Assembly: GCA_002440145.1 (NCBI GenBank)
Contig: DJRS01000124.1
Location: forward strand, 1-9,553
Source of the DNA: Verrucomicrobia bacterium UBA6354
GTDB taxonomy: Bacteria > Verrucomicrobiota > Kiritimatiellia > RFP12 > UBA1067
Direction of reading: 5' to 3'
Length of the DNA stretch: 9,553 nucleotides
Below the pieces are notes generated by a model, which was not told where the DNA came from, ran no database searches, and saw only the letters and a list, made by a program, of their open reading frames with translations. Position 1 is the first letter of the stretch. Each line of letters begins with the position of its first letter. Shown here piece after piece: positions 1-7,066 of this stretch. Both the position numbers and the translations under genes were made by a program.

Positions 1-88
1 CGTCGGAGTTTATTAGCCGTGCGGAGACAAACTTTCCGGTTTTGCTTTCTGCGCGACAGCAAAAAATAATGCCCCACCAACCTCCTGA

Positions 89-102
89 ATATGGTATAAT
101 AT
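89..102 (+). promoter_or_regulatory. Extended -10 promoter of the aspS operon
   Basis: The 14-base motif ATATGGTATAATAT contains a perfect TATAAT at 95-100 preceded by TGG, which makes an extended -10 (TGnTATAAT). The hexamer 17 bases upstream (72-77, CCCCAC) bears no resemblance to TTGACA, so recognition probably relies on the extended -10. Transcription should start near 107, leaving a leader of about 22 bases before the aspS start codon. The same motif recurs before purB and, with one mismatch, before the GH10 gene. Confidence 0.75.
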
Positions 103-115
103 CCGAAAATAATCT

Positions 116-119
116 GGAG
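116..119 (+). promoter_or_regulatory. Ribosome binding site of aspS
   Basis: GGAG lies 9 bases before the ATG at 129. It decides the start in favour of 129 over the in-frame TTG at 42, which lies upstream of the promoter and would add 29 residues with no resemblance to the family. Confidence 0.6.
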
Positions 120-128
120 ATTGGAATC

Positions 129-1940
129 ATGCATCCTTATCGTACGCATACGTGCAACCAATTGCGCGCCGCCGACGCCGGCAAGACCGTCCGCCTTTCG
201 GGCTGGATGTACCGCCTGCGCGACCATGGCGGCATTCTTTTCGTCGACCTGCGCGACCATTACGGCCTGACGCAGATTGTCGTCCACCCCTCGCGTCCGT
301 TCTTCGGTCTCGTCGAGAAGGCGCATCTGGAAAGCGTCATCACCGTGACGGGCGAAGTGAAGCTCCGCACGCCCGAGACCATCAACCCCGACCTGCCCAC
401 CGGCGAGATCGAGATCGAGGCCAACGAGCTCGTCATGGAAGGCGCTTCTGAAGTCACGCCCCTCTACATTCCGGACGAGAAGGCCGACGAGAGCGAGGAC
501 GTGCGCCTCAAGTACCGCTATCTGGACCTGCGCCGCGAGAAGCTGCACAAAAACATCGTCCTGCGCTCGAAGGTCATCCGCTTCCTGCGCGAGCAGATGT
601 GGGCCAAGGGCTTCAACGAATTCCAGACGCCCATCCTGACGGCCTCGTCGCCCGAGGGCGCGCGCGACTACCTCGTGCCCAGCCGCATCCACCGCGGCAT
701 GTTCTACGCCCTCCCGCAGGCGCCGCAGATGTTCAAGCAGCTGCTCATGGTCTCCGGCTTCGACAAATACTTCCAGATCGCGCCGTGCTTCCGCGACGAA
801 GCCGCGCGCGCGGACCGCTCCCCGGGCGAGTTCTACCAGCTGGACATCGAGATGAGCTACGTCACCCAGGACGAAATCTTCGCCGTGGTCGAGGACGTCG
901 TCTCGAAGACATTCCGCGAATTCTCGACCTGGTCCTGCAACGACGCCCCGTGGCCGCGCATCAAGTACCGCGACGCCATGATGACGTACGGCTCGGACAA
1001 GCCCGATCTGCGCAATCCGCTGAAGTGGGTCGACATGAGCGGCTTCTTCGCCAAGGCTTCCTTCAAAGCGTTCGCCGCGTGCGTCGCCCACGGCGGGCTC
1101 GTCAAGGGCCTGCTCGTCAAGGGCATCGTCGGCGTCGAGACGCGCACCTGGTTCGACAAGCGCGAGGCGTTCGTCAAGGAGAACGGCGGCAAGGGCCTGG
1201 GCTACATCTCCTGGACCAAGGAAGGCGAGCTCAAGGGCCCGATCGCGAAGTTCCTCACGCCCGAACAGCTCGAGGAAATGAAGGCGCTCGTCAAGATGGA
1301 ACCCGGCGACGCGCTCTTCTTCATGGCCGCGGAAAAGGACGAGTGCAACCGCCTCTCGGGCCTCGTGCGCACCGATATCGCCAACCACCTGACGAACAAC
1401 ATCTGCGAAAAGGACTGCTACAAGTTCTGCTGGATCGTCGACTTCCCGTTCTTCGAGAAGGACCCCGAGACCGGCAAGATCATCTTCTCGCACAACCCCT
1501 TCTCCATGCCCCAGGGCGGACTCGAGGCGCTGAACGGACCCGATCCGCTCGCCATCGAGGCGTACCAGTACGACGTCGTCTGCAACGGCATCGAGCTGTC
1601 CTCGGGCGCCATCCGCAACCACCGCATCGACATCATGGAGAAGGCGTTCGAGATCGCGGGCTATCCGAAGGAAGTCGTCCGCGAGAAGTTCGGCTGCCTC
1701 TACAACGCGTTCCAGTACGGCGCCCCGCCGCACGGCGGCATCGCCCCGGGCGTGGACCGCATGGTCATGCTCCTGACCGATACGCCCAACATCCGCGAAG
1801 TCATCGCCTTCCCGATGAACCAGAAGGCGCAGGACCTCATGATGAACGCGCCGAACTACGTGACGGAGCAGCAGCTTCGCGAACTCCACATCAAGATCCG
1901 CGGCACGGGGTCCGAAGCCGCCAAACCCGGGGTTTCGTGA
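129..1940 (+). CDS. aspS: Aspartyl-tRNA synthetase (AspRS)
   Basis: This cytoplasmic class II synthetase charges tRNA-Asp with aspartate using ATP. The protein has 603 residues, close to the usual bacterial length of about 590. An N-terminal OB-fold anticodon-binding domain spans roughly residues 1-105. The class II core follows, with PEGARDYLVPSR at 175-186, motif 2 FRDEAARADR at 221-230 and motif 3 GIAPGVDRMVML at 537-548. The bacterial GAD insertion domain lies around 300-410. After motif 2 the sequence reads SPGEFYQLDIEMS, a form I associate with alphaproteobacterial-type enzymes, rather than QPEFTQIDIE as in E. coli. His33 in RDHGG is the residue reported for non-discriminating AspRS, so this enzyme may also charge tRNA-Asn. 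The start is set by the Shine-Dalgarno and by homology of MHPYRTHTCNQLR to family N-termini. The gene opens the operon; its stop overlaps the next start codon (GTGA). Confidence 0.97.
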   Translation: MHPYRTHTCNQLRAADAGKTVRLSGWMYRLRDHGGILFVDLRDHYGLTQIVVHPSRPFFGLVEKAHLESVITVTGEVKLRTPETINPDLPTGEIEIEANELVMEGASEVTPLYIPDEKADESEDVRLKYRYLDLRREKLHKNIVLRSKVIRFLREQMWAKGFNEFQTPILTASSPEGARDYLVPSRIHRGMFYALPQAPQMFKQLLMVSGFDKYFQIAPCFRDEAARADRSPGEFYQLDIEMSYVTQDEIFAVVEDVVSKTFREFSTWSCNDAPWPRIKYRDAMMTYGSDKPDLRNPLKWVDMSGFFAKASFKAFAACVAHGGLVKGLLVKGIVGVETRTWFDKREAFVKENGGKGLGYISWTKEGELKGPIAKFLTPEQLEEMKALVKMEPGDALFFMAAEKDECNRLSGLVRTDIANHLTNNICEKDCYKFCWIVDFPFFEKDPETGKIIFSHNPFSMPQGGLEALNGPDPLAIEAYQYDVVCNGIELSSGAIRNHRIDIMEKAFEIAGYPKEVVREKFGCLYNAFQYGAPPHGGIAPGVDRMVMLLTDTPNIREVIAFPMNQKAQDLMMNAPNYVTEQQLRELHIKIRGTGSEAAKPGVS

Positions 1941-2410
1941 AAGCGCTGGCGTTCACGCTGAAAGCCTGGCCGCTTGTCGCGCTCGCGACAATCGGTCTGT
2001 GCTATCTTACACAGGTAGTGGCCGGCTGGTTTGGCGTCGATTTGCCCGACCAGGCGAACATCGCCTTCGTGAAGGAGCATGCGGGCTGGAACGTGAAGTT
2101 CGCCCTCATCTGCGCGCAGGTCGTGGTTCTGATGCCCGTCGCCGAGGAGATCGTGTTCCGGTGGCTCCTGTGGCGGGCGACCAAACCGGGACGCCCCCTC
2201 CTCGCCGCCGCAATCTCCGCCGCGCTTTTCGCCGCGGCCCACTACCTCGCCCAGCCTTGGCCGGACGCGGCGTTTCTCGCGCTCTTCGTCTTCGGACTGG
2301 CCCAGTGCTGGATCTATGCCCGGACGAACCACCTGTGGTGCGCGATGCTGAACCACGCGCTCTTCAATCTGACGAACCTCGTCCTTCTGTTCGTTCTGCC
2401 CTCCGCATGA
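1937..2410 (+). CDS. CPBP family intramembrane metalloprotease
   Basis: This small membrane protein of 157 residues has about four hydrophobic segments (near 8-30, 53-69, 86-104 and 110-127, with a further stretch at 138-155). It carries all three signature motifs of the CPBP (Abi/CAAX-prenyl-protease-like) family: EEIVFR (E70, E71, R75), FAAAH (F98, H102) and HALFN (H140, N144). In the family the Glu and His residues bind the catalytic metal inside the membrane. Bacterial members are linked to bacteriocin self-immunity, protein maturation or unknown processing, and I cannot name the substrate. The protein is short for the family, with little beyond the protease core. The GTG start overlaps the aspS stop (GTGA, 1937-1940). 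Only a weak GGGG lies upstream, so expression probably depends on translational coupling. The stop overlaps the next start as ATGA. Confidence 0.88.
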   Translation: MKALAFTLKAWPLVALATIGLCYLTQVVAGWFGVDLPDQANIAFVKEHAGWNVKFALICAQVVVLMPVAEEIVFRWLLWRATKPGRPLLAAAISAALFAAAHYLAQPWPDAAFLALFVFGLAQCWIYARTNHLWCAMLNHALFNLTNLVLLFVLPSA

Positions 2411-3564
2411 AGGTTTGCTTCGAGACGTTCGGATGCCGCCTGAACCGGGCGGAGGCGCTCCAAACCGAGGCCGATTATCTGGCGCAGGGCTGGACGACGA
2501 CCGACAGCCCTTCCGATGCGCATCTTATCGTTGTGCGCGGATGCAGCGTGACGGCGCGCGCCCAACGCGATTGCGAACGGCTTATCGAACATCTGCGCCT
2601 CAAATATCCATCCAAACGGCTCGTTGTGACGGGGTGCCTGCCGGGCGCGCAACGCGAAATCCGCCCAACCGTTCCGGACGCGGTACCGGTCCGCACGGCG
2701 CGCGCCTACCTCAAGGTCCAGGACGGCTGCAACGCCGCGTGCACGTTTTGCATCGTCCCCACCTTCCGCGGCAGAAGCGTCAGCGTTCCCTTCGGGCAAG
2801 TTCTGGACCGCGCGCGGCGCTTCATCGACGCCGGATACCATGAACTGGTCGTGACCGGATGCAATCTCTCGCAGTATGCCGCGGACGGCAAGCGGCTGGT
2901 GGACCTGCTCGAGGCGCTGGCGCGGATTTGCGCCCCGGCCTGCCGCATCCGCCTGGGCTCGCTCGAACCCGTGCCCGCCGCCCGGGATATTGTCGCGCTC
3001 ATGGCGGAGAACGCCGCGTTTTGCAGGTTTTTGCATCTGCCCGTCCAGTCGAATGCGGATCTTGTCCTGCGCGCCATGCATCGCCCCTACACGTCGGCCG
3101 ACGTGGAAGCCATCCTGAAGGACGCACTCGAACGCCTGCCGTTCCTGGGGCTCGGGTGCGATCTCATGACGGGCTTCCCGGGGGAGACGGAGTACGACTT
3201 CCTCCGGACGGAAGTGCTGCTCGCGCACTTTCCCTTTTCGAAAGTCCACATATTCCCCTACTCGGAACGGCCGGGAACCGCCGCGACCGGTTTTGGAGGA
3301 GTGGTCCCGCGCGAAGTACGCCTGGAGCGGGCCCGGCGGCTGTCCAAAATCGCCGAAGCCGCGCGCGCACGCTTTGCCGGGAAGTTCGTCGGGCGCGACG
3401 TGACGCTCGTCGTGGAAGATGCCGCGCACACGGCAGGCTGGACAGGCGAATACCTTTGGTGCCGCGCCGCAAGCACGTGCAAGGCGTCCGCCGTCCGCAA
3501 GGAATTGCGCACCCTTCGCGTCGTCAAGACGGAAGGCGACACCCTCGTAGGAGTACCCCTGTAA
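2407..3564 (+). CDS. mtaB: MtaB-type tRNA methylthiotransferase (radical SAM)
   Basis: Methylthiotransferases of this type add a methylthio group to t6A at position 37 of ANN-decoding tRNAs, using SAM and two iron-sulfur clusters. The three N-terminal cysteines expected to hold the second cluster are C10 (TFGCRLN), C46 (RGCSVT) and C77 (TGCLPG). The radical SAM CxxxCxxC is C108, C112 and C115 (DGCNAACTFC). Further family segments are FRGRS near 120, GFPGETE in the 260s, HIFPYSERPGT, and a TRAM-like C-terminus. TFGCRLNRAEA favours MtaB over MiaB (TYGCQMN) or RimO. At 385 residues it is short for the family. Most of the shortfall lies between C77 and C108, only 31 residues, where relatives such as B. 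subtilis YqeV have a clearly longer stretch. No Shine-Dalgarno is visible, so the ATGA overlap with the CPBP gene suggests coupled translation. The MtaB assignment is firmer at family level than at substrate level. Confidence 0.88.
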   Translation: MKVCFETFGCRLNRAEALQTEADYLAQGWTTTDSPSDAHLIVVRGCSVTARAQRDCERLIEHLRLKYPSKRLVVTGCLPGAQREIRPTVPDAVPVRTARAYLKVQDGCNAACTFCIVPTFRGRSVSVPFGQVLDRARRFIDAGYHELVVTGCNLSQYAADGKRLVDLLEALARICAPACRIRLGSLEPVPAARDIVALMAENAAFCRFLHLPVQSNADLVLRAMHRPYTSADVEAILKDALERLPFLGLGCDLMTGFPGETEYDFLRTEVLLAHFPFSKVHIFPYSERPGTAATGFGGVVPREVRLERARRLSKIAEAARARFAGKFVGRDVTLVVEDAAHTAGWTGEYLWCRAASTCKASAVRKELRTLRVVKTEGDTLVGVPL

Positions 3565-4241
3565 TGGCCGGCGAGACCCTGAAAACAGAGGCCATTTGCC
3601 TGCGCATCCACCCTTGGTCGCGCACAAGCCACATTGTTGCGTGGCTGACGCCCGCGGGGCCGGTCTCCACTGTCGTCAAGGGGGCTGTGCGCCCGAAAAG
3701 CGCCTTTCTGGGCCAATACGACCTCAATTACACCTGCGAAATCCTCTACTACGCCCGCGGACGGAACGGCCTGCATCCCTTGCGCGAATGCGCGCCGTTG
3801 AACCTGCGCGCGGATTTGCGGGGCGACTTCCGCAAACTGGCCCTCGCCGGCCACTTCAGGGAACTCGCCGCCCGGTTTGCCCCGAACGGCGAGGAGTCCA
3901 AATCCTGGTACGCGGCGCTGGAAGAGGCACTCGGCGCGCTTTCCGCCGTGTCCGACCCGGCCGCCCGGCTGGGGCTTCTGCTCGCTTTCGAGATCAAACT
4001 GCTCTGCCTTGCGGGGCTCGATCCGCGCGTGGAGGCTTCCGCAGGGGCTTTTTTCCTGCGCGGCTCGCGGCGAATCCCCGTTCCGGAGGCCGTCGCCGGC
4101 TGTCTGCGCAATCCGGCAGGCGAGAAAAACCTGAAAATCCTGCTGGACGCGGCGCGGGTGATCGGGGTATTCTATATGTTCCATCTGGACACGCGGCCCG
4201 AAGACAGGCGCGACGTCCTCAAACTGATTTCAAACCGATGA
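3564..4241 (+). CDS. recO: DNA repair protein RecO
   Basis: RecO works with RecR (and RecF) to load RecA onto SSB-coated single-stranded DNA in recombinational repair. The protein has 225 residues, at the short end of the family's roughly 225-255. The N-terminal OB fold is recognisable: TEAICLRIHPWSRTSHIV at 8-25, WLTPAGPVSTVVKGAVRPKS at 27-46, then a tyrosine- and leucine-rich strand region to about 70. The remainder is helical, as in the RecO C-terminal domain, ending HLDTRPEDRRDVLKLIS. The four-cysteine zinc site of Deinococcus-type RecO is absent, as in E. coli. The start ATG overlaps the mtaB stop by one base (TAATG), and GGAG at 3550-3553 lies 10 bases upstream. RecO is divergent in sequence, so the call rests on the N-terminal pattern and length. 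Confidence 0.82.
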   Translation: MAGETLKTEAICLRIHPWSRTSHIVAWLTPAGPVSTVVKGAVRPKSAFLGQYDLNYTCEILYYARGRNGLHPLRECAPLNLRADLRGDFRKLALAGHFRELAARFAPNGEESKSWYAALEEALGALSAVSDPAARLGLLLAFEIKLLCLAGLDPRVEASAGAFFLRGSRRIPVPEAVAGCLRNPAGEKNLKILLDAARVIGVFYMFHLDTRPEDRRDVLKLISNR

Positions 4242-4243
4242 AC

Positions 4244-4250
4244 AAAGGAG
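4244..4250 (+). promoter_or_regulatory. Strong ribosome binding site of the PPIase lipoprotein gene
   Basis: AAAGGAG lies 8 bases before the ATG at 4259. This favours 4259 over the in-frame ATG at 4238, which overlaps the recO stop but would place seven extra residues before a normal lipoprotein signal. Confidence 0.7.
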
Positions 4251-4258
4251 AAAGAAAA

Positions 4259-5431
4259 ATGAATAAACTGCATATCGCCGGCACGGCGCTCGTCGCCGCG
4301 ACCATGATCGCGGGATGCTGCGACAAGAAAGAGACCGCTTCCACGAATGCGGAACAGAAGGCGACGGCGTCCGCCGCGCCCCGGACGGCAAAGGATCCAA
4401 ACGAGATTCTGCTTGTCGTGGGCGAAGCGAAACTGACGCGCGGCGATCTTGACGCGCAGGCCGAGAAGATCCTCTCGTTGCAAGGCGCGTCCATCCCGAC
4501 GAACGACATCCCGCTTTTCCTGGCGCAGGTCGGCAATCGCATCGCCCAGCAATTCCTTGTCCAGAACGTGTTGACCCAGAAGGCCAAAGCGCTCGGCTAC
4601 AAGGTGTCGGACGAGGACGTCAAGGCGCGCGAGGCCGAATTCCTGGAAGCCGTGAAAGGGCAGCCCAATGCGCCGAAGTCGCTCGAGGAAGTCGCCGAGA
4701 AGTCGCCGTTCGGCAAGGATCGCGCCATGGAAGAGATCCGCGAAGGCATCCTGATCGACAAGATGCTCAAAGCCGAAGTCGTGGACAAGATGGCGAAGGA
4801 TTTCGCCGCGGAAGCCCGCCGGCAGATCGCCGAAATCGAAAGCAACAATCTCGCGGTCGCGAGCTCGCCGGCCGTCGCCGAGGCGGAAGCCAAGCTGAAG
4901 AAGATGAAAGCCGAGATCGAAGCGGCGCCCGACAAGGCGGCCAAGTTCGCCGAACTGGCGAAAGCCAACTCGGACTGCCCTTCCAAAGACAAAGGCGGCG
5001 ATCTGGGAGCCTTCTCCAAGGGCATGATGGTCCCGGCGTTCGAAGAAGTCGCCTTCACTCTCGAGCCCGGCAAGATTTCCGACCCGGTCAAGACGCAGTT
5101 CGGCTACCACCTCATCATGGTGACGGAGAAGATCCCCGCCGTGGCGGCGACCGACAAGACGCCGGCCGAGCCCGAGAAGGTCAAAGCCAGCCACATTCTC
5201 ATCAAGACCCCCTCGGTCCGTCCCGTTCCGAAAGCGGACGAACTCGAGAAGATGCTGAAGAGCATGGCCAGCCGCCAGAACGTGCAGGAATTCATTCTCT
5301 CGACGCTGAAGGAGTCCGCCCGGAACGGCTCGGTCACCGTCGCCGAGGAATTCGAGTCGCTTTTGCCGCCGGTCGAACCCGCTCCGCAGGCGGCCCCTGC
5401 AAAGCCTGTTGAAAAGCCGGCCGCGAAATGA
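4259..5431 (+). CDS. Parvulin-type peptidyl-prolyl isomerase lipoprotein
   Basis: This is probably a lipid-anchored, envelope-located folding factor of the SurA/PpiD/PrsA kind that isomerises proline bonds. It has 390 residues. Residues 1-20 form a lipoprotein signal ending in the lipobox IAGC, with the lipidated cysteine at 20. A low-complexity linker follows to about 45. A SurA_N-like helical region spans about 46-190, starting with a GEAKLTRGDLDAQ segment and rich in charged helices. The parvulin core is at about 205-290: KFAELAKANSDCPSKDKGGDLGAF (229-252), MVPAFEEVAFTLEPGKISDPVKTQFGYHLI (257-286). The ASHIL strand that normally begins the fold is not there; instead VKASHILIK occurs at 308-316, after the core. 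A helical stretch and a Pro/Ala-rich tail end the protein. It is the last gene of the operon, and a promoter for the next gene overlaps its stop codon. Confidence 0.87.
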   Translation: MNKLHIAGTALVAATMIAGCCDKKETASTNAEQKATASAAPRTAKDPNEILLVVGEAKLTRGDLDAQAEKILSLQGASIPTNDIPLFLAQVGNRIAQQFLVQNVLTQKAKALGYKVSDEDVKAREAEFLEAVKGQPNAPKSLEEVAEKSPFGKDRAMEEIREGILIDKMLKAEVVDKMAKDFAAEARRQIAEIESNNLAVASSPAVAEAEAKLKKMKAEIEAAPDKAAKFAELAKANSDCPSKDKGGDLGAFSKGMMVPAFEEVAFTLEPGKISDPVKTQFGYHLIMVTEKIPAVAATDKTPAEPEKVKASHILIKTPSVRPVPKADELEKMLKSMASRQNVQEFILSTLKESARNGSVTVAEEFESLLPPVEPAPQAAPAKPVEKPAAK

Positions 5432-5437
5432 TATAAT
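5409..5437 (+). promoter_or_regulatory. Sigma70-like promoter of the small basic protein gene
   Basis: TTGAAA at 5409-5414 is a 5/6 match to the -35 consensus. A 17-base spacer leads to a perfect TATAAT at 5432-5437, also preceded by TGA (extended -10). It is the most complete promoter in the window and lies in the last codons of the isomerase gene; the TG of the extended -10 is part of that gene's TGA stop. Transcription should start near 5444. Confidence 0.75.
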
Positions 5438-5453
5438 ATTCCCTCACATCTTG

Positions 5454-5459
5454 AAAGGA
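5454..5459 (+). promoter_or_regulatory. Ribosome binding site of the small basic protein gene
   Basis: AAAGGA lies 8 bases before the ATG at 5468. It supports this short reading frame as a real gene. Confidence 0.7.
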
Positions 5460-5467
5460 TAATAGAA

Positions 5468-5623
5468 ATGAGCCAGCATGCATCTCTCAAGGGCCACGGT
5501 AAAATCGCCTCGAGGCGCAACGTCTTGAAGCGTTTCGAACGCGTCAACCTTCTCCAGAAGCGTGGAGAGTGGAAGGAAGGCAGCCGCGGTCTGGGCCTGA
5601 AGAAGACGAAACCCGAGGCGTAA
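5468..5623 (+). CDS. PVC-type small basic protein
   Basis: The 51-residue, strongly basic protein starts MSQHASLKGHGKIASRRNVL, continues KRFERVNLLQKRGEW and ends KEGSRGLGLKKTKPEA. The pattern MSxHxSL, then RNVLKRFERVxxL, then GxWxEGxxxxGLxKTK matches the short conserved 'small basic protein' I know from Chlamydiae, Verrucomicrobia, Lentisphaerae and Planctomycetes. Its function is not established. Its size, charge and strong promoter suggest a nucleic-acid- or ribosome-associated role, which is inference. It has its own near-consensus promoter and ribosome binding site and is followed by a strong terminator 19 bases after the stop, so it can be made as a short monocistronic mRNA, with possible read-through from the upstream operon. 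It is a useful marker that the DNA comes from a PVC bacterium. Confidence 0.88.
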   Translation: MSQHASLKGHGKIASRRNVLKRFERVNLLQKRGEWKEGSRGLGLKKTKPEA

Positions 5624-5642
5624 TCCGCCCGACCGCACGTCT

Positions 5643-5683
5643 AAAAAGAAGAGCGCGACTTTCCGGCCGCGCTCTTCTTTTTT
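5643..5683. terminator. Bidirectional intrinsic terminator
   Basis: A perfect 15-base stem (5643-5657 with 5668-5682, core AAGAAGAGCGCG/CGCGCTCTTCTT) closes a 10-base loop. The stem ends in T's on the plus strand (5678-5683) and, because the left arm begins with A's (5643-5647), also in T's on the minus strand. It sits between the convergent small basic protein gene and purB and can stop transcription from both sides. Confidence 0.93.
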
Positions 5684-5699
5684 GTTTCGCATCCGCGAC

Positions 5700-7061
5700 T
5701 CAGGCGAGATGCGCGAGTTTTGCCGCCAGACCCACATAGGTCGCCGGCGTCAAGGCCATGAGACGCGCCTTGTCCTCCGCCGGAAGCGGCAACGCTTCCA
5801 CGAAATCCCGCATGATTTCGGCCGTGACACGCCGTCCGCGCGTCAATTCCTTCAGCCGTTCGTAGGGGTGGTCCATCCCGACCTTGCGCATGACGGTCTG
5901 GATCGGCTCGGCGAGGACCTCCCAGTTGTGGTCCAGGTCTTCCGCGAGCTTGTCCGCGTTCAGTTCGAGCTTGCCCAGGCCCTTGAGCGTCGAACGGACG
6001 GCTATCAGCGTATAGCCGAAACCCACGCCCATGTTGCGGAGGGTGGTGGAATCCGTCAAATCGCGCTGCAGGCGCGAAATGGGCAGCTTGCGCGCCATGA
6101 AGCCCAGAATGGCGTTGGCGAGCCCGAGGTTGCCCTCCGAATTCTCGAAATCGATCGGATTCACCTTGTGCGGCATCGTGGAGGAGCCGATTTCGCCCTT
6201 CACCGTGCGCTGCTTGAAGTACCCCATCGAGACGTACATCCAGATATCGCGGTCGAAATCGAGCAGGATGCTGTTCCAGCGCTGGATCGCGTCGAAAAGT
6301 TCGGCTATCCCGTCATGGCTTTCGATCTGGGTAGTCAGGCGGTTCTGGCGAAGCCCCAGTCCCTCGATAACGCCGCGCGCCAGCTTCTCCCAGTCCACCG
6401 CGGGATAGGCGGCCAGATGCGCGTTGAAGTTCCCGACCGCGCCGTTCATCTTCGCCGGCATGACGAGACGGTCGATTTCCGCCGCCTGGCGCTTGAGCCG
6501 CGCGGAAACGACGGCGAATTCCTTGCCGACCGTCGTGGGCGAAGCGGGCTGGCCGTGCGTATGGGCGAGCATGGGGACGGCGGCGTACGCCTGCGCGTCC
6601 GCGGCGATTTTCGCCGCGACTTCGTCCATCGCCGCGCGCAGGACGACCTGCCCGTCGCGCAACATGAGCGCGTGAGCCATATTGTTGATGTCCTCGCTCG
6701 TGCAGGCGAAGTGGATGAATTCGGAACGCGACGCGAGGCTCGTATCCTTCACCTTCTCTTTCAGGAAGTATTCAACCGCCTTCACGTCGTGGTTCGTCGT
6801 CTTCTCGATCTCCTTCACGCGCCGGGCGTCGGCAAGGGAAAAGTCCGCCGCGATCGCCTGCAATGCCGCGCGTTCTCCGGGCGACAGCGCCGGACATTCC
6901 GCAATCTCGCCGGCGTCGCAAAGAGCTTCCAGCCACGCGCATTCCACGCGCACGCGGCGTTTGATCAGCCCGAATTCGGAGAAAACGTCCGTCAATTCGG
7001 CGCATTTGTTCGCATAACGCCCATCTAGAGGCGAAATAGCAGTCAAAGTATCCAGTTCCAT
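5700..7061 (-). CDS. purB: Adenylosuccinate lyase
   Basis: This cytoplasmic enzyme of purine biosynthesis cleaves SAICAR to AICAR and adenylosuccinate to AMP, releasing fumarate in both steps. The protein has 453 residues (E. coli PurB has 456) and is close to the E. coli type along its whole length: MELDTLTAISPLDGRY at the start, ERTTNHDVKAVEYFLKEK-like sequence at 86-103, SEFIHFACTSEDINN at 113-127. The catalytic histidine region is HTHGQP (H169), and the fumarase/aspartase superfamily signature GSSTMPHKVNP is at 292-302, whose serine (293/294) acts as the general base. Nothing appears missing. The N-terminus matches E. coli closely, so the start at 7061 is firm even though there is no Shine-Dalgarno before it. 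It is transcribed alone, towards the bidirectional terminator. Confidence 0.97.
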   Translation of the reverse strand: MELDTLTAISPLDGRYANKCAELTDVFSEFGLIKRRVRVECAWLEALCDAGEIAECPALSPGERAALQAIAADFSLADARRVKEIEKTTNHDVKAVEYFLKEKVKDTSLASRSEFIHFACTSEDINNMAHALMLRDGQVVLRAAMDEVAAKIAADAQAYAAVPMLAHTHGQPASPTTVGKEFAVVSARLKRQAAEIDRLVMPAKMNGAVGNFNAHLAAYPAVDWEKLARGVIEGLGLRQNRLTTQIESHDGIAELFDAIQRWNSILLDFDRDIWMYVSMGYFKQRTVKGEIGSSTMPHKVNPIDFENSEGNLGLANAILGFMARKLPISRLQRDLTDSTTLRNMGVGFGYTLIAVRSTLKGLGKLELNADKLAEDLDHNWEVLAEPIQTVMRKVGMDHPYERLKELTRGRRVTAEIMRDFVEALPLPAEDKARLMALTPATYVGLAAKLAHLA

Positions 7062-7066
7062 GGTTC

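Noticed and set aside
1..69. Tail of an upstream plus-strand gene in frame 1 ending at TAA 67-69
   Set aside because: The 22 visible residues are arginine- and phenylalanine-rich and match nothing I know; too little sequence to call.
42..128. N-terminal extension of aspS from an in-frame TTG at 42
   Set aside because: The extension contains the promoter motif, has no ribosome binding site, and does not resemble AspRS N-termini; the ATG at 129 has GGAG at a good distance.
2314..3627. 437-codon minus-strand ORF opposite mtaB
   Set aside because: It mirrors mtaB, which has all six cluster cysteines; no family-like sequence in the antisense product.
4238..4258. Earlier ATG start for the isomerase gene, overlapping the recO stop as ATGA
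   Set aside because: It would add seven charged residues before the signal peptide and would read through the strong Shine-Dalgarno that serves 4259.
5682..7028. 448-codon plus-strand ORF opposite purB
   Set aside because: purB matches E. coli PurB over its full length; the antisense frame is His- and Arg-rich and unlike any protein I know.
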